From NCBI GenBank assembly GCA_024644125.1, contig JAHELQ010000249.1:1-5084 (forward strand): a stretch of DNA of 5,084 bases. Reading direction: 5' to 3'. Source of the DNA: Candidatus Aminicenantota bacterium. Lineage in GTDB: Bacteria > Acidobacteriota > Aminicenantia > UBA2199. Position 1 is the first letter of the stretch, and every line of letters begins with the position of its first letter. Under the pieces are notes generated by a model. It saw nothing but the letters and a program-made list of their open reading frames with translations, was not told the origin of the DNA and did no database searches. Positions 1 to 5,084 of the stretch are shown in pieces. A program made the translations under genes and the position numbers.

Positions 1-381
1 CCGGACCAGGCTCTGGAGTCAGGGATCGGGCAGGCGCCGGCGGGGGGGGAGATACAGGTTCTGTTGGAACGGTTCCCGGTGTTGCGCCAACCGGCGTACG
101 CCGGTTTGTCCGCTGAGGAATTGCGCGGGCTTGCCGGGCGCATGCACGCGTTTGCCGCGGCCAGAAGCCGGTATACGCCGCATACGAAATTGGGGACGCC
201 GGTGGTTTGCGTGTGCGCGGGCGACGGCCGCTTCATTCGGCACCGGTTGTGGAGCCGTCATGTGAAAGGGCATGTGCAGTTTTTTGATATCGAGGGGGAT
301 CATTTCTCGTTGCTCCGGCCCCCGGGGGTCGAGGAATTGGCCGCTCTACTGGAGCGATTGCAAAAAAATCAAAACATCTAA
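1..381 (+). CDS. C-terminal part of an NRPS/PKS-type thioesterase (5' truncated)
   Basis: Reading frame 1 is open from the first base to the TAA at 379-381, giving 126 residues that are the end of a longer protein; the true start lies upstream. The visible part looks like the lid and C-terminal half of an alpha/beta-hydrolase thioesterase. A helical stretch (about residues 36-58) precedes the strand GTPVVCVCAGDG (65-76). A tryptophan-containing segment then leads to IEGDHFSLL (97-105), whose His101 (bases 301-303) is the expected catalytic histidine. A closing helix (VEELAALLERL) follows. The catalytic serine (GxSxG) and aspartate would be upstream and cannot be checked. The family releases or edits chains bound to carrier proteins. 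Whether this is the last domain of a large NRPS/PKS or a separate type II enzyme cannot be told. The neighbouring carrier protein and ligase support a role in the same pathway. Confidence 0.75.
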   Translation, partial: PDQALESGIGQAPAGGEIQVLLERFPVLRQPAYAGLSAEELRGLAGRMHAFAAARSRYTPHTKLGTPVVCVCAGDGRFIRHRLWSRHVKGHVQFFDIEGDHFSLLRPPGVEELAALLERLQKNQNI

Positions 382-387
382 AAAAAT

Positions 388-395
388 AGAGGAGG
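388..395 (+). promoter_or_regulatory. Shine-Dalgarno site of the secreted protein gene
   Basis: AGAGGAGG lies 6 bases before the ATG at 402, inside the A-rich 20-base gap after the thioesterase stop. It is close to a perfect anti-16S match and fixes the start. It also suggests this gene is translated independently of the one before it. The gap holds no recognisable promoter or terminator hairpin. Confidence 0.8.
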
Positions 396-401
396 ACTCA
401 A

Positions 402-1658
402 ATGAAAAAACGGTTTGGCAAATTCGGCGTGCTGTTGGCCGCCTGGTGTTTGATGTCCGCGCTTTTGTGCGGCGATACTATCTCGTTTTATGACGACTTT
501 GAACACGGGACGGACAAGTGGGAGTTTTCGACCCCTTTTAAAATCAGTGTCAAGGATTCCGGGGATCCGGCTCACGGCAAGGTGTTGGCGATGTCGTCCG
601 GAGGACCGATGGTGTACGCGTTGGTAAAAGGTTCGGGCAATTGGACCAATGTCAGGATCGAGGGGGAATTGTGTTTCCCGGCCGGTTTTTCCCATTATTT
701 AGGCGTGATCTACAATTACCGGGTGATCGGCGACCGGGCGGATTTTGGTTCGATATTTGTGTACGGGCGCCAAAAAGATCCCACCAATCCCTGGACCCGC
801 GGAAAAACCGAAGTTCCGCCGGCGATCGATTTTTTAGGCGAAATCATTTTGCCCAATCCCCACCGGGACAGCAACGCCTCCCGTCTTCTCTACCCGGAGT
901 ACAAGGTCAGGCTGGAGGGGGACGACGTGGTGGAGCCGGGGAAATGGCACAGGTTCAAACTGGAAACCGTCGGCCGGGAGTGCCACTTTTATTTGCACGA
1001 CATGAACGTCCCCAAAATGACTTTCGCGCAGCACGAGTTCGACTCGGGGCGTGTGGGATTCAAACCGCGCTACGGAGGTTATCCCACCTGGGTGGACAAT
1101 GTGAGGATCACATCCATCGACGGCTTCGGGTACAAAGGTCCCGACTTGCCCCAGGGGATCGTCTACACTCCGGAGAAAATGTTGACCCGTTGGCACGCGG
1201 TGGGTCCTTTCTGCGAACAGATGACCGAAGTCGAAGAAGGGGGCTACAGGCAAAACGCCACCTACACGAATTACAACCGGGAATACGTCTGGCGGGAGTT
1301 GAACGCCGACGACCGCGGCTGCCTGCATCCCGGACGGGTGATCGATCGCTTCAGCGGTAATTGGTACGGGTATTTCCACACCGAAATCATCTCGGATTCC
1401 GATAAAGAGGCGATTCTGGAGTTCAGCACCGGCAATCAACTGACTCTGTGGTTGAATGGTGAACCATTGCCCGGCGTGCAGGGGCAAAAATTGATCTGGT
1501 ACGACTTTTTGGACAATCCCGCCCACAAGGGTTCCAATGTGAAGGTCACGTTGAAAAAGGGAATCAATCGCCTAATGGTCATGGTCCGGGGGGGGCGGTA
1601 TGGCGGCGATGGTTTTTACGCCGCTTGCCGCGACGCGGCGGATACCGGTACCAAATGA
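402..1658 (+). CDS. Secreted two-domain beta-sandwich protein (concanavalin/LamG-like), function unknown
   Basis: This 418-residue protein begins with a basic n-region (MKKRFGK) and a hydrophobic core (about residues 9-22), a likely Sec signal peptide ending near residues 22-25. A cysteine at 23 is preceded by ALL, a poor lipobox, so lipoprotein status is doubtful. Residues about 27-240 look like a concanavalin A/LamG-type sandwich, as in DUF1080-like domains. It opens with FYDDFEHGTDKW, contains GKWHRFKLETVG (180-191), and closes with GRVGFKPRYGG...WVDNVRIT (217-237). From about 262, WHAVGPF starts a second beta-rich region. Its LTLWLNGEPLP (347-357) and VTLKKGINRLMVMVRGG (382-398) resemble galactose-binding or PA14-like accessory domains of secreted glycosidases. 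I see no obvious catalytic motif, so carbohydrate or surface binding is more likely than hydrolysis; this is inference. Its stop overlaps the start of the sulfotransferase gene, which ties it to the biosynthetic operon. Confidence 0.8.
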   Translation: MKKRFGKFGVLLAAWCLMSALLCGDTISFYDDFEHGTDKWEFSTPFKISVKDSGDPAHGKVLAMSSGGPMVYALVKGSGNWTNVRIEGELCFPAGFSHYLGVIYNYRVIGDRADFGSIFVYGRQKDPTNPWTRGKTEVPPAIDFLGEIILPNPHRDSNASRLLYPEYKVRLEGDDVVEPGKWHRFKLETVGRECHFYLHDMNVPKMTFAQHEFDSGRVGFKPRYGGYPTWVDNVRITSIDGFGYKGPDLPQGIVYTPEKMLTRWHAVGPFCEQMTEVEEGGYRQNATYTNYNREYVWRELNADDRGCLHPGRVIDRFSGNWYGYFHTEIISDSDKEAILEFSTGNQLTLWLNGEPLPGVQGQKLIWYDFLDNPAHKGSNVKVTLKKGINRLMVMVRGGRYGGDGFYAACRDAADTGTK

Positions 1659-2530
1659 TGATCCCCAATTTTTTTATAGCGGGCATGCCGCGTTCCGGCA
1701 CCACCTCTCTGTACACGCTGCTGAAACAGCATCCGCAAATCTACCTGTCTCTGTACAAGGAACCGCTGTTCTTTTGCAAGGACCTGGAACACAGCCCTTA
1801 TAGCATTACCTCCGAGGAGGTGTATCGCACGCTGTTCGACGGGGCGGAGGGGTATCCGGCGGTCGGCGAGGGATCGGTGTGGTATCTGACCTCAGCCGTG
1901 GCGGCGGATGAGATTCACCGGCAGTCGCCGCGGGCGAAAATCGTTGCTATGTTGCGGGATCCGGTGCAGATGTTGCGGTCGCTCCATTCCCTGTACTTGC
2001 GGACCGGCAACGAGGATATCGAAGACTTCTCCAGCGCGTTGGCTGCGGAAACGGACAGGCGCGAGGGGAGAAGAATCCCCGCCCGTTGCTATTTTAAAGA
2101 GGGCTTGCTCTACACTGAGACGGCCCGGTATTACCCTAAACTTAAACGGTTTTGGGAGCGGTTCGGCAAGGAGCAAGTCCATGTGGTCATGTTTGATGAT
2201 TTTGTCGCCGATCCCTTGCGGGAGTGCGAACGGATCTTCGCTTTTTTGGGGGTGGACGGCGACGCGGATATCGAGGCGGATCTCGGTCTGGCCAAACAGC
2301 GCATCCGCCCGTTTGTGCTGGAACAAATCCGCCGGGCCCACCCGGAAGTGAAGGCCAAACTCTCCCGCAAGATGGGGAAAACCCATTTGGGGGCAAAACG
2401 GGCTCCGTTGGAAAAAAAATTGGAACGATCGCTGCGGGTCGCGTTCCAGGAAGATTTACTCGAGACCGGGCGGTTGACCGGGCTTGATTTGTCCGGCTGG
2501 GGATCCGCGGGTTCAGGAAGGGACGGATGA
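1655..2530 (+). CDS. PAPS-dependent sulfotransferase
   Basis: This 291-residue cytoplasmic enzyme is predicted to move a sulfuryl group from PAPS to a hydroxyl or amine. The 5'-phosphosulfate loop is GMPRSGTTSL (residues 10-19). KEPLFF (35-40) matches the KExxFF segment of heparan sulfate-type sulfotransferases, where the glutamate (here Glu36) is the catalytic base. GEGSVWYL (71-78) is also typical of that group. The 3'-phosphate site is RDPVQMLRS (101-109), with Arg101 and Ser109. A segment around YPKLKRFWERFG and FDDFVADP (160-187) and a C-terminal helix ending LSGW complete the fold, and the length is normal. I chose the ATG at 1655, which overlaps the previous stop (ATGA); an upstream in-frame TTG at 1625 would add ten residues with no family similarity. 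ATG 1658 is also possible. No good Shine-Dalgarno precedes it, so translation is probably coupled. The acceptor is unknown; the phenol of a hydroxybenzoyl product or a chain hydroxyl are candidates. Confidence 0.9.
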   Translation: MMIPNFFIAGMPRSGTTSLYTLLKQHPQIYLSLYKEPLFFCKDLEHSPYSITSEEVYRTLFDGAEGYPAVGEGSVWYLTSAVAADEIHRQSPRAKIVAMLRDPVQMLRSLHSLYLRTGNEDIEDFSSALAAETDRREGRRIPARCYFKEGLLYTETARYYPKLKRFWERFGKEQVHVVMFDDFVADPLRECERIFAFLGVDGDADIEADLGLAKQRIRPFVLEQIRRAHPEVKAKLSRKMGKTHLGAKRAPLEKKLERSLRVAFQEDLLETGRLTGLDLSGWGSAGSGRDG

Positions 2531-3063
2531 TAAAAAAACTTGTACGGCCGTTGCAATATCTATGGCACACCAGGGGCGTAAAAGACAGGCGTTGCCGCCG
2601 GACGGCGCGGCGAATTTTGCGCATGACAGGATCCACCACCCGGTTGCTGGAGGAATTGTCCGGCCGGAAATTACTGGTGAACACCGAATTTCAAAAAGGG
2701 ATGATAACCGGTTCTGAAGCGGAGATCGTGCGCATGACGCGACTCTATTTCAGTTCCGTCGAAAGTCCTGTCATCCTATCTATATCGAGTCTTGCGGCCG
2801 CCAACCTGACGGAGCGGGAAGTAGGCGATATCCGAGGTGGACAGATTCCGTTGGGTACGATTTTTAGTTCCAACGGAAACACTCTCTGGAAGAGCGGAAT
2901 CTGTTTCAAAACGCTTGACGATGGCCGGTTGGCCCGCAAATTGAATGTCGCCGATTCCCGCTTGTTTTCGAAAGAGTATGTTCTCTGGACCGGCGACCGG
3001 CGGGTTGGGATCATCAAGGAGATCTTCAACGAGGAATCTGTCATGCGAATATGGAGGAGGTAG
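2527..3063 (+). CDS. Chorismate pyruvate-lyase-like protein (hydroxybenzoate-forming)
   Basis: This 178-residue protein resembles the UbiC/DUF98 (Rv2949c-like) chorismate lyase fold, whose members split chorismate into 4-hydroxybenzoate and pyruvate. The visible family pattern is TGSTTRLLEEL (residues 34-44), like the LTDGSxTRxLE opening. Next comes an arginine-containing strand, RMTRLYF (69-75), where UbiC has its substrate-binding Arg in a REVxL strand. QIPLGTIF (106-113) follows, then SRLFSKEYVLW (144-154) and VGIIKEIF (160-167). Glu165 sits where UbiC has its conserved EVFLP glutamate. The first 30 residues are basic with no helix-turn-helix, which argues against a UTRA-type regulator of the same fold. 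The start overlaps the sulfotransferase stop (ATGA), with AGGAAGGGA just upstream at 2515-2523. The next genes are a ligase and a carrier protein, the expected users of a hydroxybenzoate. Assignment is by motif recognition only; product regiochemistry (3- or 4-hydroxy) is not settled. Confidence 0.72.
   Translation: MIKKLVRPLQYLWHTRGVKDRRCRRTARRILRMTGSTTRLLEELSGRKLLVNTEFQKGMITGSEAEIVRMTRLYFSSVESPVILSISSLAAANLTEREVGDIRGGQIPLGTIFSSNGNTLWKSGICFKTLDDGRLARKLNVADSRLFSKEYVLWTGDRRVGIIKEIFNEESVMRIWRR
3053..3060 (+). promoter_or_regulatory. Shine-Dalgarno site that fixes the ligase start
   Basis: GGAGGAGG lies in the last codons of the lyase gene, 8 bases before ATG 3069. The alternative in-frame ATG at 3051 would place this site inside the coding sequence and has no Shine-Dalgarno of its own, so 3069 is preferred. 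Confidence 0.8.
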
Positions 3064-3068
3064 CCGAG

Positions 3069-4433
3069 ATGTTCGATACAATGATTAGGGACATTGTCGA
3101 GCGGCGGGATAGCGGCCTGAACACCATTTCGGACGGCGAAGCGGGCATCGCGTACCGGGACTTGCCCCGGCGTTTCGAGGAATTGGACCGGCAGTTCGCC
3201 GGCGGCGGTGCGGAAGATTGGTTCGCGTTTCCCTGCGGCAATAGTCTTGCCGAGGCGGTTCTTCTGCTATGGCTCTTGTGGCGGAAGCGAAGTTTTCTGT
3301 TGATGCCACGCGGCGGAGGTCTGGAGATTCCTTCGTTTTGCCGCTGCGTTGTCACGGTCAACATCGAGGCGGGCGCGGTAGAATTACGCGGGAATGCGAA
3401 TGTCTCGGCGGCGCCCGCTTGGCTCAAGAGAGAACCGGCTCTGCTGCTCAAAACCTCGGGTAGCACAGCCGCCCCAAAAATGGCGTTGCACCACCACCGC
3501 CGTTTGGCGGTAAACGTTCGCAATTGTGTGGCGCGATTTGGAGTCGCGGCTTCCGACAGGCTGTTGATTCCCGTGCCCCTGTATCACATGTATGGCCTGG
3601 GAGCGGGATTTTTGCCTGCGGTGTGCGCCGGCGCATCCGTGTCCCTGATGGAGGGGACCAATATCATCCGCTTGCTGGATCGCGAAAAAACCTTCAAACC
3701 AACGGCGGCGATGTTGACTCCCACGTTGATCGCTATGATGTTGCGGGGCAGGAAAGGCGATTATCCTTACCGGTTGGCGGTGACCGCCGGAGACCGGATC
3801 GGGGAGGACGAGATGGCCCGGTTCGAGGAGCGATTCGGGGTGTTGTTCAATCTTTATGGCTCCACCGAACTCGGGGCCATCGCCACCACCAATCCCTGCG
3901 ACCCGACGGCCGTGCGTTATCGAGCGGCGGTTCGACCGCTCGCCGATGTCGAGATTCAGATAGATCCGTATATTCGTTGCAGGCATGGTTCGGGTTTTGA
4001 ATGTTATGTGGATATGGCGGGTAACCGGTTGGAGGGTACGGACGATGGGTGGTTCGCCACCGGCGATCTGGGAAACGCCGAGAGCGAGGGGCGGTTCCGG
4101 GTGTTGGGGCGTGCCGGCAATAGCCAGAACCGCAATGGTATTTTGGTGGCGTTCGCCGAGGTGGAGTCGTTGATGGAGAAGTGGATCGACGGCATCGACC
4201 ACGCGGTTGTAGTGGCCGCCGCCGGAGAGACAGAGCGGGGCAAGCGGATGACGGCTTTTTGCCAATTGCAAAAAAGAAGCGCTCTGACGGCGGCGGAGAT
4301 TCGCGGCCGCGCGTTTGATGTGCTGCCGCGCCACCAGGTGCCGGACGAGGTGAGGGTATTGGCGGAGATTCCGCGCCTGCCCAACGGCAAATTCGACCGC
4401 AAAGCGTTGGAGCGGTTGGTAAATTATAAATGA
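3069..4433 (+). CDS. ANL-superfamily aryl/acyl-AMP ligase (probable carrier-protein loading enzyme)
   Basis: From the ATG at 3069 the protein has 454 residues, a compact ANL adenylating enzyme. Such enzymes use ATP to make an acyl- or aryl-adenylate and then pass it to a thiol. Motifs in order: A3 P-loop TSGSTAAPK (129-137); PLYHMYGLG (170-178); A5 NLYGSTELG (261-269); A7 WFATGDLG (328-335); A8 region GRFRVLGRAGN (341-351); A10 LPNGKFDRKAL (437-447), whose Lys441 is the catalytic lysine of the adenylation step. Two departures are clear: the P-loop has Ala-Ala where Gly-x is usual, and the A8 hinge lacks the usual Asp and following IK. The N-terminal subdomain is short, as in benzoate/hydroxybenzoate-type or stand-alone loading ligases. 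It sits directly between a chorismate-lyase-like gene and a carrier protein gene, so the likely substrate is the hydroxybenzoate and the acceptor the carrier protein; this is inference from context. Confidence 0.87.
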   Translation: MFDTMIRDIVERRDSGLNTISDGEAGIAYRDLPRRFEELDRQFAGGGAEDWFAFPCGNSLAEAVLLLWLLWRKRSFLLMPRGGGLEIPSFCRCVVTVNIEAGAVELRGNANVSAAPAWLKREPALLLKTSGSTAAPKMALHHHRRLAVNVRNCVARFGVAASDRLLIPVPLYHMYGLGAGFLPAVCAGASVSLMEGTNIIRLLDREKTFKPTAAMLTPTLIAMMLRGRKGDYPYRLAVTAGDRIGEDEMARFEERFGVLFNLYGSTELGAIATTNPCDPTAVRYRAAVRPLADVEIQIDPYIRCRHGSGFECYVDMAGNRLEGTDDGWFATGDLGNAESEGRFRVLGRAGNSQNRNGILVAFAEVESLMEKWIDGIDHAVVVAAAGETERGKRMTAFCQLQKRSALTAAEIRGRAFDVLPRHQVPDEVRVLAEIPRLPNGKFDRKALERLVNYK

Positions 4434-4434
4434 A

Positions 4435-4440
4435 AAGGAG
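4435..4440 (+). promoter_or_regulatory. Shine-Dalgarno site of the carrier protein gene
   Basis: AAGGAG lies 5 bases before ATG 4446, in the 12-base gap after the ligase stop. It supports independent and probably strong initiation of the carrier protein. Confidence 0.75.
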
Positions 4441-4445
4441 AAACC

Positions 4446-4715
4446 ATGAGTGAACATATTGTTGATAGACTGAAGCAGATTATTGCCGGTAAACTGGATG
4501 TCAATCTCAAGAAGGAAGAGATCGATGAGACCGTTTCGTTGTTCGAGGATGGGTTGGGACTCGATTCCATAGCCATTGTGGAATTGATCGTGAACATCGA
4601 AAAAGAGTTCGAAATCAGCATCCAGGATGATGAGTTGAACGCCGGTTTGTTCCGCAGCCTCGTTGTTCTGGCGGATTTTATCGGTCAAAAGACTTCGATG
4701 GAATTGGTAGAATGA
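4446..4715 (+). CDS. Free-standing acyl/aryl carrier protein
   Basis: This 89-residue, acidic, four-helix carrier protein has normal length for a stand-alone ACP. Helix I covers roughly residues 4-16, and FEDGLGLDSIAIVELI (33-48) carries the DSI site. Ser41 (bases 4566-4568) is the expected attachment point for 4'-phosphopantetheine. NIEKEFEISIQDDEL (50-64) is the usual helix II to loop region, and a final helix follows with FRSLVVLADFI (69-79). It follows the ligase by 12 bases with its own Shine-Dalgarno site. This matches a loading pair in which the ligase charges the carrier protein with an aryl or acyl group. Its last codon and stop overlap the next gene's start (ATGA). A housekeeping fatty-acid ACP is less likely given the neighbours, although sequence alone cannot exclude use of other acyl groups. 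Confidence 0.9.
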   Translation: MSEHIVDRLKQIIAGKLDVNLKKEEIDETVSLFEDGLGLDSIAIVELIVNIEKEFEISIQDDELNAGLFRSLVVLADFIGQKTSMELVE

Positions 4716-5084
4716 AGCGGGTGAACGATCGGATAAAATTGTCGCGGGCGGGGTTTGTGTCCAATTATCCCCATTTCCGCTACTGGAAAAAGAGCGGAGT
4801 GCCGGCCATGTTGTCGGCGCCCCCGTTGAATGTGTATATCCATATTCCCTTTTGCATCCAGAAATGCGCTTATTGTTATTACAAGACCGAACAATACAAA
4901 AATCCCGCGCAATTGGATGTATTTCTCGACGCGCTGGAGAAGGAGATCGGCCTGGCCTGCGAGTTGCTGCAACTTGAAGGGCGGGAAGTTCGCGCCCTTT
5001 ATATCGGCGGCGGCACGCCGTCGCTGTTGAAGGACCGGATGTTCTCCCGCGTCGTGGATGTGTTGCGCCGCCATTTTGTCATGG
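4712..5084 (+). CDS. HemN-family radical SAM protein, N-terminal part (3' truncated)
   Basis: The frame opens at ATG 4712, overlapping the carrier protein stop, and runs off the window after 124 complete codons. Residues 41-55 give VYIHIPFCIQKCAYC, the radical SAM CxxxCxxC cluster-binding motif in its HemN form, with Cys48, Cys52 and Cys55. YIGGGTPSLL (97-106) is the SAM-binding GGGTPS segment. Ahead of it is a 40-residue extension in which GFVSNYPHF resembles the RYTSYP region of true coproporphyrinogen dehydrogenases. CYYKT after the cysteines differs from the CDF/CGC seen in HemW and HemN. In this family, relatives inside biosynthetic clusters are class C methyltransferases or cyclopropanases, whereas others act in haem metabolism. 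The position beside a carrier protein favours a tailoring role, such as methylation or another C-C bond change on a carrier-bound chain. The specificity-bearing C-terminal part is missing. Confidence 0.88.
   Translation, partial: MKRVNDRIKLSRAGFVSNYPHFRYWKKSGVPAMLSAPPLNVYIHIPFCIQKCAYCYYKTEQYKNPAQLDVFLDALEKEIGLACELLQLEGREVRALYIGGGTPSLLKDRMFSRVVDVLRRHFVM

Noticed and set aside
382..401. Promoter or terminator in the A-rich gap
   Set aside because: The gap is only 20 bases and half of it is the ribosome site; I see no hairpin followed by a T run and no spaced -35/-10 pair.
641..1360. 239-codon plus-strand open frame inside the secreted protein gene
   Set aside because: It is a shifted-frame shadow, rich in Arg, Gly and Pro with no family motif, and it overlaps a protein with a signal peptide and coherent domains.
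834..1526. 230-codon minus-strand open frame
   Set aside because: Antisense to the secreted protein gene, with no recognised domain and no supporting gene arrangement.
1625..1654. Upstream TTG start for the sulfotransferase
   Set aside because: It would add ten residues ahead of the conserved PNFFIAGMPRSG start and has no Shine-Dalgarno; the ATGA overlap at 1655 is the more natural start.
2527..3063. UTRA-type transcription regulator in place of the chorismate lyase
   Set aside because: UTRA domains share the fold, but the protein has no N-terminal helix-turn-helix domain and the lyase-type motifs and neighbours fit better.
3051..3068. Upstream ATG start for the ligase
   Set aside because: The strong GGAGGAGG at 3053-3060 would fall inside the gene; it is correctly spaced for the ATG at 3069.
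3384..4688. 434-codon open frame on the minus strand
   Set aside because: It lies wholly antisense to the ligase and carrier protein genes, whose motifs and ribosome sites are clear. Its translation shows no recognisable domain, and such frames are common opposite GC-biased genes.

Overview
The window is a compact, single-direction (+ strand) stretch of seven genes that reads as the interior of a biosynthetic operon or gene cluster. It is cut at both ends: the first gene lacks its 5' part and the last its 3' part. There are no RNA genes, mobile elements, CRISPR arrays or long non-coding stretches. The largest gap between genes is about 20 bases, and three junctions are ATGA stop/start overlaps. 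I see no internal terminator or convincing promoter, so the whole window is probably one transcription unit. The DNA is moderately GC-rich by eye, with good Shine-Dalgarno sites (GAGGAGG type). The N-terminal signal sequence and the lectin-like beta-sandwich secreted protein point to a bacterium, plausibly Gram-negative. Such secreted sandwich proteins and sulfotransferases are common in Planctomycetes/Verrucomicrobia/Lentisphaerae-type genomes, but this placement is a guess.

Layout. (1) 1-381: C-terminal end of an alpha/beta-hydrolase thioesterase of the kind that ends NRPS/PKS proteins or acts alone beside them. (2) 402-1658: a secreted two-domain protein, with a concanavalin/LamG-like sandwich followed by a second beta-rich domain. 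(3) 1655-2530: a PAPS-dependent sulfotransferase. (4) 2527-3063: a chorismate pyruvate-lyase-like protein. (5) 3069-4433: a short acyl/aryl-AMP ligase of the ANL superfamily. (6) 4446-4715: a free-standing acyl carrier protein. (7) 4712 to the window end: the N-terminal third or so of a HemN-family radical SAM protein.

How they may work together (inference). The lyase would cut chorismate to a hydroxybenzoate, most likely 4-hydroxybenzoate. The ligase would adenylate it and load it on the phosphopantetheine arm of the carrier protein. This matches the starter logic of mycobacterial phenolic glycolipids (Rv2949c chorismate lyase plus FadD22 ligase-carrier protein), but with separate polypeptides. 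The thioesterase implies a chain-building NRPS/PKS upstream, and the sulfotransferase and radical SAM enzyme are candidate tailoring enzymes. The expected product is an aryl-primed, possibly sulfated metabolite or lipid. I do not recognise the combination as a described pathway. The secreted protein embedded in the operon may mean that the product acts at, or is attached to, the cell surface.
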